Of a stretch of 55,583 bases of DNA, positions 26,730 through 36,292 are shown piece after piece (the stretch's first letter is position 1; every line of letters begins with the position of its first letter). The stretch is from contig CAIVPZ010000142.1 of assembly GCA_903907955.1 (NCBI GenBank), positions 1-55,583 of the forward strand, read 5' to 3'. The translations under genes were made by a program, and so were the position numbers. Origin of the DNA: an uncultured Acetobacteraceae bacterium (GTDB taxonomy: Bacteria; Pseudomonadota; Alphaproteobacteria; Acetobacterales; Acetobacteraceae). A model generated the notes under the pieces. The model was not told where the DNA came from and did not search any database. It was given only the letters and a program-made list of their open reading frames with translations.

Positions 26730-27410
26730 ATGTCGCTGTTTTACACTGTTGATGCGCGCTGCGGCAAATGCGGGATCACCAGCAACGTGCAGCTTTCCGC
26801 CAGCGTCAACGCTGACCGCCGCCCTGACCTGCGGCAAGCGATCCTGGACGGAACGTTTCAGGCCGTGACGTGCCCGTCCTGCGGCACCGCGCTGCGGCTG
26901 CCGGCGCATATCACATATCTCGACATGCGCCGCGGCCAGTGGATTCTGGTCGAGGATGCCGGGCAGATCGCGCAATGGCCGGCTGTTGAGACAGAAGCCA
27001 CCGAGCTTTTCAGCACATCGTTTGGCGCGTCAGCGCCGCCGCTTCAGCGCACGATCGGCGCTGACCTGAAAGCCCGGCTGGTGTTCGGCTGGCCGGCGTT
27101 GCGCGAGAAACTGCTGGCCGCAGAAGCCGGACTTGATGACGTGGTGCTGGAACTGCTGAAAATATCGGTCATTCGCAACGTTCCCGACTCGCCGCTGTCG
27201 GATTCGACAGAGCTTCGCCTGGCCGCGGCCAGCGACAGCGCGCTGACGCTGCAGTGGATCAACACAGCGAGCGAGCAAAGCATCGCTGATCTTTCGCTCG
27301 AGCGGTCGCTGTATGATGAGCTTGCCGCTGATCTCGAGCCGTGGAGCGAACTGAAAGCGCAGCTCGAAGCCGGCCTGTTCGTTGACATGAACCGCATCAT
27401 CCGCGCCTGA
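26730..27410 (+). CDS. CpXC-domain protein, candidate partner or immunity of the metallopeptidase
   Basis: The 226-residue cytosolic protein starts with a small zinc-ribbon-like domain having CGKCG (Cys11, Cys14) and TCPSCG (Cys48, Cys51), the hallmark of the CpXC family of unknown function. The rest is helical with LLEL/LKISVIRN and a terminal LEAGLFVDMNRI. It begins nine bases after the metallopeptidase stop and shares its base composition. Its role is inferred from position: it may neutralise or chaperone the effector before export. Confidence 0.75.
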   Translation: MSLFYTVDARCGKCGITSNVQLSASVNADRRPDLRQAILDGTFQAVTCPSCGTALRLPAHITYLDMRRGQWILVEDAGQIAQWPAVETEATELFSTSFGASAPPLQRTIGADLKARLVFGWPALREKLLAAEAGLDDVVLELLKISVIRNVPDSPLSDSTELRLAAASDSALTLQWINTASEQSIADLSLERSLYDELAADLEPWSELKAQLEAGLFVDMNRIIRA

Positions 27411-27439
27411 CGCGGCGCTTTCACCAGAAAGGCACGGTC

Positions 27440-27943
27440 TTGCGCAAAATTCTCGGGCTTCTGGCGTTTATTGCTGGCTTTGCCGGCACTGGCGCTCACG
27501 CGGCCGACGTGTGCCCGCTGCTGTCGAACCTGCTGGCCGATCCGCCCGCCGGCTTCATCGCCGACCGCGCCGGGCCAGCCGACTCCAAACACTGGGCCGG
27601 CAAGCCGGTGCTGGAAAACGCGAAGTGCCGCCTGTGGGCTTCGTCGTCGGCTGAGGCGCACGAAATGCGCTGCACGGTCAACGACCGCGGCGCGCCAGCC
27701 GCGGTGACCGCTTATTACGATGACACAGCAAAAGCGGTCGACCAGTGCCTTGCTGCCCGGCCGGACGCCAGGACCTGGGAGCGTCGCAGCAGAACAGTAA
27801 GCGTTGAAGGGCTGCAAAGCACGGAAACGAGCTGGATCTACAACGATCATGTCGTGCGGTTCAAGATCGTGCTGGCTGACGACCGCCGGAGCCATGACGG
27901 GTCAGCCTATAACAGCTTTGACGTCGAGTATCTGAAATACTGA
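27440..27943 (+). CDS. Small exported protein, candidate periplasmic immunity factor
   Basis: The 167-residue product starts at TTG 27440 after AGAAAGG. It has a clear signal peptide (MRKILGLLAFIAGFAGTGAHA, cleavage near AHA-AD), leaving a ~145-residue periplasmic domain with four Cys (VCPLL, AKCRLW, MRCTV, DQCLA) that could form two disulfides. I do not recognise the fold. Being last in the effector-CpXC-secreted protein set, a periplasmic protector against the delivered peptidase is a reasonable guess. Confidence 0.65.
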   Translation: MRKILGLLAFIAGFAGTGAHAADVCPLLSNLLADPPAGFIADRAGPADSKHWAGKPVLENAKCRLWASSSAEAHEMRCTVNDRGAPAAVTAYYDDTAKAVDQCLAARPDARTWERRSRTVSVEGLQSTETSWIYNDHVVRFKIVLADDRRSHDGSAYNSFDVEYLKY

Positions 27944-28017
27944 CGCGAGGCGCGGGCAACCTGGTGATGGAACAAAGTGATGGTTTCTGCCCGGTACGCA
28001 ATGAGATACCGCCGCTT

Positions 28018-28057
28018 GCCTCCCTCGGGAGGCTGCCCCGAACCTCACCAAGGGGCA
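28018..28057. terminator. Two adjacent hairpins after the cargo block
   Basis: GCCTCC (28018-28023) pairs with GGAGGC (28028-28033), directly followed by TGCCCC (28034-28039) pairing with GGGGCA (28052-28057). They lie in the 283-bp gap behind the cargo genes. No U-run follows. They probably end the cargo transcript; a small RNA cannot be excluded. Confidence 0.4.
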
Positions 28058-28226
28058 TGGCCCTGACCTTGCTTTCCTGCCTCTGATTGCCCGCGCTGGC
28101 GCGGACGAGCGGGTTGATCAGTGCGGGTCCGTTGTGCGATCGTTCGGTGCGCGCGGCATTCCGCGGCGCGTGGCGCCGTAAGCGACTGGCTGTCACACGA
28201 TCCATCGATCAAGCCCCGGGGGCATC

Positions 28227-28859
28227 ATGTTGAAGTCGCTTGAGCACCACGAACACGCTGAACACCTTGCCCACGGCCATGGCCATGGTGAAGCCGGCCA
28301 CGCGCCCGCGCCGCAATCCTCCGGATTCCTTGGCAGCAGCGGGCAGCGGGCGGCGCTGCTGGTTGCCGTGCTGGCCGCCACGCTGGCAATCACCGAGCAG
28401 GGCGCGAAGCACGCGGAAATCCGCGTGCAGGAAAATTCCATTCTGGCGGCGGACGCCTGGTCGCAGTTCCAGGGCAAATCCACCCGCGCAACGCTCTCGA
28501 AGGACGTTTCCGACCTGATCGGCACCCTTGCCGCGGCCACGCCCGAGGTGATGGCACAGCGCGCCAAGGTGCTGGAGGGGCTGAAGCAGGATCGCGAACG
28601 CTACGAAAGCGACCCGAAGGACGGCAAGGGCGCGGTCGCCAGCCGCGCCAGGGCGTTCGAGGAGGAACGCGAACATTCGCTGGAGCAGACCCATTCCTAC
28701 CATAACGGTGCGGCCGGCATGGAGCTTGGCATCGTGATGGCGACCGCATCGGCGATCACCCAGTCGCGGATGCTGATCTGGGGGGCGCTGGCGGTTGGCC
28801 TGATCGGTGGGGTGTTCGCGATTCTGGGCCTGGTGGCACCGGAAATCGGCGCGGTCTGA
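28227..28859 (+). CDS. DUF4337-family membrane protein
   Basis: The 210-residue protein has a His-rich N-terminus (HHEHAEHLAHGHGHGEAGH), a transmembrane helix near 40-58 (RAALLVAVLAATLAI), a charged helical segment of about 100 residues with AADAWSQFQGKSTR, and two further helices near the C-terminus (GIVMATASAITQS and WGALAVGLIGGVFAILGLV). This matches the DUF4337 pattern; the function of that family is unknown. It lies 49 bp before the TssB-TssC-like gene on the same strand, so it may work with it. Confidence 0.75.
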   Translation: MLKSLEHHEHAEHLAHGHGHGEAGHAPAPQSSGFLGSSGQRAALLVAVLAATLAITEQGAKHAEIRVQENSILAADAWSQFQGKSTRATLSKDVSDLIGTLAAATPEVMAQRAKVLEGLKQDRERYESDPKDGKGAVASRARAFEEEREHSLEQTHSYHNGAAGMELGIVMATASAITQSRMLIWGALAVGLIGGVFAILGLVAPEIGAV

Positions 28860-28908
28860 CCGGTCCGGGCGTCGCCCGGCGGACACCACCTGCGAAAGGG
28901 CGTTCATC

Positions 28909-30669
28909 GTGGAATACAACGTCAGTTTCGGCCGTCTCGGCACGAAAACCCGCGCCGCCCCGGGACCGGCCTTCCGGGTCGCGCTGCTGGGTGACTTCTC
29001 CGGACGCGCCAACGCCGGCGTGCTGGAAACCGGCCAGGCGCTGGCCGGCCGCAAGCCGCACAAGGCCGATGTCGATACGCTCGAAACACTGCTGACCCGG
29101 CTGTCGCCCGGCATTGCGGTGCCGCTCGACGGCGCGCAGGCCGTGCTGTCGGTGCCGATCCGCAGCATGGACGACTTCCACCCCGACCAGCTGGTCGAGA
29201 ACCTGCCGGTTTTCGCCGAACTGCTCGACCTGCGCCGCAACCTGAAAAGCAAGTCCGGCTTCGACCGGGCCGCCCGCGAGGTGCTGTCGTGGTCCGGCGA
29301 GGCGGCGCTGCCGCCGCCGCCGCGGCAGGCGCGCGGCGCGGTCATCGCCACCGACCGGAAACTGTCGGATTTCGCCCGCCTGACCGGCCGCAAGGCCGCC
29401 GTCGCGACGCCGGCGGAGGACCTGATCCGGCGCCTCGTCGGCCCGTTCGTGGTGCCGGAACGCGACGCCCGGCAGGACGCGCTGGTCGCGCGCGTCGATG
29501 CGGCGCTGTCCGACACCATGCGCCGCGTGCTGCACCACCCGGATTTCCAGGCCGCCGAGGCGCTGTGGCGCAGCGTGGAGTTCCTGGTCCGTCGGATCGA
29601 GACGGATGCCAAGCTGCAGATCGTGCTGTACGACATCTCCGCCGAGGAACTGGCCGCCGACCTGGCGGCCGCCGACGCGCTCGACCGCTCGGCGCTGTAT
29701 TCCCTGCTGGTCGAACAGCCCGCCCTGGATGCGCAGCAGGGGCCGCTGTCGGTGATCGCCGGCCTCTACCAGTTCGAGGCGACGCCGCCGCATGCCGATC
29801 TGCTCGGCCGCATCGCCCAGGTTGCCGCCGCGGCCGGGGCGCCGTTCGTCGCCGGCATCGGCCCCGACGCGCTGAAGACGCCGCGGCACGAATGGCATCC
29901 GCTGATCCGGCAAGCCTGGGAGGCGCTGCGCGCCCTGCCCGCCGCGGCCTATCTCGGCCTCGCCACGCCGCGCTTCCTGCTGCGCATGCCGTACGGCAGG
30001 CGCAGCGACCCGATCGATGCGTTCGCCTTCGAGGAATTCACCCGCCAAAGCGGGCTGTCCGGCATGCTGTGGGGCAACCCGGCGCTGCTGGCGGCCAATC
30101 TCATCGCCGAAACCTGGCAAAGCGGCGGCCGCGCCATGAAGCTGGGCAGCATCGCCAATGTCGGCGACCTGCCGGTCTATGTGTATCAGGACACCGATGG
30201 CGAGCAGATCGCGCTGCCCTGCACCGAGCGCCTGTTCACCGAACGCAATGCGGCGCAGGTCAGCAGTTGCGGCGTGAACCCGGTGCTGAGCCTGCGCGGC
30301 CGGCCGGAAGTGCGGCTGGGCGGCTTCGCCTCGCTGACCGGCCGCCCGCTGGCCGGCCGCTGGGCGCCCGTCGATGTGACCCCGCCGCCTGCCCCGGTTG
30401 TCGCCGGAACGCCGCCGGCGGAAGCCGCAGCTTTGCCCGCCGAAGCCGAAGCGCCGCCGGCAGAGGCCGAAGCGCCGCCGGCGGACGATCTCGACGCGCT
30501 GCTGGCCAGTCTTGACACCGCGGCCACCGCCGAAGCGGCCCCCGCCGCCGAAGCGACGGCGATGGACGATCTCGATGCGCTGCTGGCCAGCCTGAACGCC
30601 GAACCGCCGCCGCCGGCCGCAGACGACACCGAGGCTGACCTCGATGCCCTGCTGGCGTCGCTGAGGTAG
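28909..30669 (+). CDS. Fused TssB-like/TssC-like sheath protein with repeated D-L-D-A-L-L tail motifs
   Basis: The 586-residue product starts at GTG after GAAAGGG. Residues about 20-110 resemble TssB (FRVALLGDFSGR, RSMDDFHPDQLVENLPVFAEL). Residues about 170-500 resemble TssC (FQAAEALWRSVEFLVRRIETD, LQIVLYDISAEEL, AAYLGLATPRFLLRMPYG, GMLWGNPALLAANLIAETW). The conserved C-terminal TssC end (PHYQLEGLxVxLRLVSR) is missing. Instead an Ala/Pro-rich tail carries DDLDALLASL at about 526 and 553 and ADLDALLASLR as the last residues. It is probably not a normal sheath subunit and may cap, seed or regulate the sheath. The FHA protein has a related FDALIGDL. Confidence 0.8.
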   Translation: MEYNVSFGRLGTKTRAAPGPAFRVALLGDFSGRANAGVLETGQALAGRKPHKADVDTLETLLTRLSPGIAVPLDGAQAVLSVPIRSMDDFHPDQLVENLPVFAELLDLRRNLKSKSGFDRAAREVLSWSGEAALPPPPRQARGAVIATDRKLSDFARLTGRKAAVATPAEDLIRRLVGPFVVPERDARQDALVARVDAALSDTMRRVLHHPDFQAAEALWRSVEFLVRRIETDAKLQIVLYDISAEELAADLAAADALDRSALYSLLVEQPALDAQQGPLSVIAGLYQFEATPPHADLLGRIAQVAAAAGAPFVAGIGPDALKTPRHEWHPLIRQAWEALRALPAAAYLGLATPRFLLRMPYGRRSDPIDAFAFEEFTRQSGLSGMLWGNPALLAANLIAETWQSGGRAMKLGSIANVGDLPVYVYQDTDGEQIALPCTERLFTERNAAQVSSCGVNPVLSLRGRPEVRLGGFASLTGRPLAGRWAPVDVTPPPAPVVAGTPPAEAAALPAEAEAPPAEAEAPPADDLDALLASLDTAATAEAAPAAEATAMDDLDALLASLNAEPPPPAADDTEADLDALLASLR

Positions 30670-30681
30670 TCGCGACGGGGG

Positions 30682-31215
30682 TCAGGCCGTTGCGATGCCG
30701 ATGTCGATCTGCTCGTTGTCCGCCGCCGTTCGCGGGCCGGTGGCGCGGACGATACGTTCCGGCGGAACACCGAGCGTAACGAGCTGTGCCTCGATCAGGC
30801 TGGAACGAAGATTGGCGAGGTCGGTGATCGCCTGCGGATCATCGGCTTCGAGATAGCGGGTCAGCACCACCCCGGCGCCGCAGGACTCCGCTGCCCGTGC
30901 CGCCGCGGTCGCGATCACTGACTTTGCGTCGTCGTCCAGCATGGCTGACCACGGGGTGAACAACACCCGGTTGCCGGTCGATTTGCGCCGCACCCGTGCG
31001 GCGATGGCAGGATGGATGATCCATGGTGCAACAACCAAAGTTGGTTCGCCGCAGTACTGCTTCCAGAGCTGCGTCACCGCCGATTTCGACTCGCACGCGA
31101 CGAATTCGATGGTAAGATTCGGCGCCAGCGTGTTGGCAAGGAGATCATCGATGTGCCCCTCTCCGCTGACAAGCCATGATTGTCCCTGGTGTTCAGCGAG
31201 TACGATGTCGGCCAT
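30682..31215 (-). CDS. Small OmpA-fold-like protein without signal peptide, opposite strand
   Basis: The 177-residue product has GGGAG-type ribosome sequence (GGGAGACTGCC) before ATG 31215. Its second half follows the OmpA/MotB-like pattern: VLFTPWSAMLDDDAKSVIATAAARA, then VVLTRYL...NLRSSLIEAQLVTLGVPPERIVRATG and a final IDIGIA. The usual peptidoglycan-binding residues (the D of GHTD and the R of the NxLSxxRA block) are not conserved. There is no signal peptide or transmembrane helix. I infer a cytosolic or repurposed OmpA-like module. It is divergent from tagH (69-bp gap) and convergent with the fused sheath gene. Confidence 0.7.
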   Translation of the reverse strand: MADIVLAEHQGQSWLVSGEGHIDDLLANTLAPNLTIEFVACESKSAVTQLWKQYCGEPTLVVAPWIIHPAIAARVRRKSTGNRVLFTPWSAMLDDDAKSVIATAAARAAESCGAGVVLTRYLEADDPQAITDLANLRSSLIEAQLVTLGVPPERIVRATGPRTAADNEQIDIGIATA

Positions 31216-31284
31216 GGCAGTCTCCCTCGTCAACCACCGCGCCGGCCGGGCGGCAGCCAAACACTTGCAGCCTCATTTCCCGTC

Positions 31285-32835
<1,551 letters not shown>

Positions 32836-32953
32836 AAGTTTGCACGCATGCCGGCGAAGCCCCAACCGATATGGAAAACCCAATGATGCCAGCGGGCGCG
32901 CCACCGCAGGTTCGATTGGTTCACACACTCTGAGCACAATGCGCTGAGCACAA

Positions 32954-32973
32954 CGCGCGGCGCGTGCCGCGCG
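32954..32973 (+). terminator. 8-bp GC stem-loop after tagH
   Basis: CGCGCGGC (32954-32961) pairs with GCCGCGCG (32966-32973) around GCGT, and TTTT follows 18 bases later. It lies in the 188-bp gap between tagH and tssJ. Just before it a 14-base direct repeat TGAGCACAA-Y-GCGC is present. Confidence 0.35.
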
Positions 32974-33023
32974 GCCCCCTTCCCTTGCGGGTTTTCCTGC
33001 CTGCGAAAATGAGAGATTGGCGG

Positions 33024-33551
33024 ATGATTTCATATCAGCCTGGCAACCAACACAGGCATTCGATCAGGCGCTGGCTGCTGCTCGGCATGACCTGCGGCAT
33101 GCTGGCAACCGTCGCGGCCTGCGGGTCGCCACCCCCTCCCCCGCCGCCGACGGTCGTCGCCATCAAGCTGACGGCGGCGGCGGATGCCAACGCGACGCAA
33201 TCGGGCCAGGGGGCGCCGGTGGTGGTGCGCATCTACCAGCTGGCCTCCGCGGCCGCCTTCGATGGCGCGGAGTTCTTCCGCCTCTACAACACCGATACCG
33301 CCACGCTGGGCGCCGACCTGGTAAAGAAAGACGAGTATCTGCTGGCGCCCGGCGAAACCAGGTCGCTGACGCTGACGCCGTCGGAACAGACCCACACGAT
33401 CGGCGTGTTCGCCGCCTATCGCGACTTCCAGCAGGCGACCTGGCGTGCCACCACCCCGGTCCCGCCGCACAAGACAACCGACCTCGCCATCGTCGCGGGC
33501 GCCACGGCGGTGACCGTCGAGGCATCTCCGGCGAAACCGGCCAGCCCCTAG
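33024..33551 (+). CDS. tssJ: TssJ outer-membrane lipoprotein
   Basis: TssJ sits in the outer membrane and binds the TssM periplasmic tip. The 175-residue product has a lipoprotein signal with lipobox VAAC at Cys33, followed by a Pro-run (GSPPPPPPP). The mature domain shows TssJ features: VVRIYQLASAAAFDGAEFFRLYNTD, LVKKDEYLLAPGETRSLTL and TIGVFAAYRDFQQATWRA. The ATG at 33024 is chosen to give a normal n-region; ATG 33009 is possible. It is followed three bases later by tssK. Confidence 0.9.
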   Translation: MISYQPGNQHRHSIRRWLLLGMTCGMLATVAACGSPPPPPPPTVVAIKLTAAADANATQSGQGAPVVVRIYQLASAAAFDGAEFFRLYNTDTATLGADLVKKDEYLLAPGETRSLTLTPSEQTHTIGVFAAYRDFQQATWRATTPVPPHKTTDLAIVAGATAVTVEASPAKPASP

Positions 33552-33553
33552 CC

Positions 33554-34915
33554 ATGGAGTGGGAGAACAAGGTCGTCTGGGGTGAAGGCCTGTTCCTGCA
33601 GCCGCAGCACCTGCAGCAGCAGGAGCGCTATCTCGAGCGCCTGATCCGCAGCAGCGCGTCGGGCCTGGCGCCGTTCAGCTACGGCCTGACGCAGTTGGAC
33701 ATCGACACCGACCTGCTGATGCTGGGCAAGTTCGGGGTGCGGGCGGCCGCCGGCCTGCTGCCCGACGGCACCCCGTTCAGCATTCCCGACGATACCGACA
33801 GCCCGCACGCCATCGATCTGCCCGAAACGGTCCGCAAGGCGACCGTCTTCCTGTTGCTGCCGACCCGCCAGCCCGGCGCCGTCGATACCGCCCCGCTGGA
33901 GCAGACCGAAACGGCCGCGCGTTTCGCGGTCGCCGAGCACCAGGCGATCGACACCAATGCCGGCTACCAGTCCATTGCAACGCTGCCGGTCGGCAAGCTC
34001 CGCCTGCGGCTCGCCGTCGAGAGCAGCGAAAGCCGCGCCGGCCCGGTGGTGCCCGGTCACGTCGCGCTGGGCCTGGCGCGGGTGATCGAGGTGCGGCCGG
34101 ACCACTCGGTGGTGCTCGACGATGCCTATATCCCGCCGCTGCTGGCCAGCAGCGTGTCCGGGGTGCTCGCGGGGTTCGTGGTCTGGCTGCAGGGCGCGCT
34201 GCAGCAGCGCGCCGACGCGCTGGCCGGCCGCATGTCGGAAAGCACCAGTCGCGGCGCCGGCGAGCTGGGCGACTACCTGCTGCTGCAGATCTGCAACCGC
34301 TACGATCCGCTGATGACGCATCTGGCGGCGGCGATCGGGCAGATCCATCCCGAATCCGTCTACCGCGTCCTGCTCAGCCTGGCCGGCGAGCTGGCAACCT
34401 TCACCGAAGGCCGCAAGCGGCCCTCGGTGTTCCCGCCCTATCGCCACGACGACCTGCAGGCGACGTTCCGCCCGGTCATGACCGCCCTGCGGCAGGCATT
34501 GTCGGCGGTGCTGGAGCAGACCGCGATCCCGATCCCGCTGCAGGAACGCAAGTTCGGCATCCGCGTCGGCCCGATCCCCGACAGCACCCTGGTCACCGAC
34601 GCCACCTGGGTGCTGGTGGTCAAGGCGCAGATCCCGGCGGAAACCCTTCGCCGCGGCTTCCCCAACCAGGTCAAGATCGGTCCGGTCGAGCAGATCCGCG
34701 ATCTGATCAACGTCGCCCTGCCCGGCATCGCGGTCAACGCGCTGCCGGTGGCACCGCGGCAGCTGCCCTATTACGCCGGCCGCTCCTATTTCGAACTCGA
34801 CCGGAGCGGCCCGTACTGGGCGGCGCTGGCGCGCTCGAGCGGGATCGCGATTCACATCGCCGGAGACATCCCTGGACTTGAAGTGGAATGCTGGGCGATC
34901 CGGGGCAAACCATGA
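33554..34915 (+). CDS. tssK: TssK baseplate-membrane complex connector
   Basis: TssK trimers join the baseplate to TssL/TssM. The 453-residue product opens with the signature VVWGEGLFLQPQHLQQQERYLERLI. It continues with PLASSVSGVLAGFV-type sequence, ELGDYLLLQICNRYDPLMTHLAA, HPESVYRVLLSLAGELATF, FPPYRHDDLQATF and AIPIPLQERKFGIRVG. It overlaps tssL2 by four bases (ATGA), tying TssK synthesis to the second membrane pair. Confidence 0.94.
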   Translation: MEWENKVVWGEGLFLQPQHLQQQERYLERLIRSSASGLAPFSYGLTQLDIDTDLLMLGKFGVRAAAGLLPDGTPFSIPDDTDSPHAIDLPETVRKATVFLLLPTRQPGAVDTAPLEQTETAARFAVAEHQAIDTNAGYQSIATLPVGKLRLRLAVESSESRAGPVVPGHVALGLARVIEVRPDHSVVLDDAYIPPLLASSVSGVLAGFVVWLQGALQQRADALAGRMSESTSRGAGELGDYLLLQICNRYDPLMTHLAAAIGQIHPESVYRVLLSLAGELATFTEGRKRPSVFPPYRHDDLQATFRPVMTALRQALSAVLEQTAIPIPLQERKFGIRVGPIPDSTLVTDATWVLVVKAQIPAETLRRGFPNQVKIGPVEQIRDLINVALPGIAVNALPVAPRQLPYYAGRSYFELDRSGPYWAALARSSGIAIHIAGDIPGLEVECWAIRGKP

Positions 34916-36282
34916 TCAACGATCCATTCGCTGAACCAAACGATTCCGAACGGACGATCATCCGGCCCCGCCCTGGCGGCACCGCCGCCGGCAACCGGAC
35001 GCCGCCGCCGGCGGAACCGGCGGCCGCCGTGCCGGTGCCGCGCGAAGCACGGCCGGTGCCGCGGATCGGCACCAACCCGCTGGTCGCCGCGGCAGCGCCG
35101 GTGCTGGCAGCGGCGGTGCGCATCGCCGCCGACCGCGGCCAGGGACCGAACCCCGAGCGCCTGCGCCAGGCGCTGGTGGAGGCAATCCGTTCCTTCGAGA
35201 CCAAGGCCCTCGAGACCGGCCTCGACACCCGCTCGCTGCGCGCCGCGCGCTACGCGCTGTGCGCCACCATCGACGACCTCGTGCTCAGCACCCCGTGGGG
35301 CAGTTCCTCGTCGTGGGTGCAGCAGAGCATGACCAGCATCTTCCACAACGAGGTCATCGGCGGCGATCGTTTCTTCGAGATCCTGGAGCAGATGCAGCAG
35401 GACCTTGGCCACCACGCCGAGGTGGTCGAGCTGATGTACCTGTGCACATCGCTCGGCTTCGAGGGGCGCTACCGGGTGATGCCGCGCGGCGTCGCCGCGC
35501 TGACCGAACTGCGCGACGGCGTCTACCGCACCATCCGCCAGCGGCGCGGCGAGTTCGAGCGGGAACTGTCGCCGCACTGGCGCGGCACCACCGCCGGCGC
35601 CCGCCCGCTGTCGCTGCGCGTGCCGCTCTGGGCGCTCGGCCTGGGAACGTTCACGATCGCGACCATCATGTACGTGATCTTCACCTTCCTGCTGGCCAGC
35701 GAATCCGATGTGGCCTTTGCCGAGCTGCATGCGCTGCCGCCGCACGGGCAGATCGTGGTGCCGCACCGGCCGGTCGTGCCGGTCGCGACGCCCACCCCCC
35801 GTGCCCCTGCCGAGCCCCCGCCCCCTCCGCCCAGCGCGCTGGTCCAGCAACTGCACCGCTTCCTGGAGCCCGAGATCAGGTCCGGTCAGGTGGAAGTGCT
35901 GGAGAACGCCCAGACGGTGACGGTGCGGCTGGCCGGGCGAACCATGTTCGGCTCGGGCGAAGCCACGCTGGCGCCGTCCTACCGGTCGCTGCTGCAGCGG
36001 ATCGCCGACGCGCTGGAGAGCGAGAAGGGCCGCATCCTGGTCAACGGCTACACCGACAACCAGCCGATCCGGACCGCCCGCTTCCCCTCCAACTTCGAGT
36101 TGTCGCAGGCCCGCGCGGATGCGGTCAGCGCGCTGCTGCTGCCGCGGCTGACCAACCCCAAGCGGGTGCAAACGCTGGGCAAGGCCGATTCCGACCCGAT
36201 CGCCGCCAACACCAGCCCCGAGGGGCGCCAGCAGAACCGGCGCACCGAGATCGTGCTGGTGCACGAGGCGAACGCGCAATGA
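34912..36282 (+). CDS. tssL: TssL2 (IcmH/DotU family) with C-terminal OmpA-like domain
   Basis: This second TssL has the same architecture as the one at 7,559: a cytosolic DotU domain (SFETKALETGLDTRSLRAARYALC, DDLVLSTPWGSSSSW, LMYLCTSLGFEGRYRVM), one transmembrane helix near 245-265 (FTIATIMYVIFTFLLA) and an OmpA-like domain (LVNGYTDNQPIRTARFPSNFELS, QQNRRTEIVLV). Its N-terminus has SERTIIRPRPGG with Thr15, matching TssL1 and the Agrobacterium TssL phosphosite region. It is coupled to tssK and lies ten bases before tssM2. Because tssJ and tssK are adjacent, this looks like the main membrane set. Confidence 0.93.
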   Translation: MINDPFAEPNDSERTIIRPRPGGTAAGNRTPPPAEPAAAVPVPREARPVPRIGTNPLVAAAAPVLAAAVRIAADRGQGPNPERLRQALVEAIRSFETKALETGLDTRSLRAARYALCATIDDLVLSTPWGSSSSWVQQSMTSIFHNEVIGGDRFFEILEQMQQDLGHHAEVVELMYLCTSLGFEGRYRVMPRGVAALTELRDGVYRTIRQRRGEFERELSPHWRGTTAGARPLSLRVPLWALGLGTFTIATIMYVIFTFLLASESDVAFAELHALPPHGQIVVPHRPVVPVATPTPRAPAEPPPPPPSALVQQLHRFLEPEIRSGQVEVLENAQTVTVRLAGRTMFGSGEATLAPSYRSLLQRIADALESEKGRILVNGYTDNQPIRTARFPSNFELSQARADAVSALLLPRLTNPKRVQTLGKADSDPIAANTSPEGRQQNRRTEIVLVHEANAQ

Positions 36283-36292
36283 GTGCCCCAGG

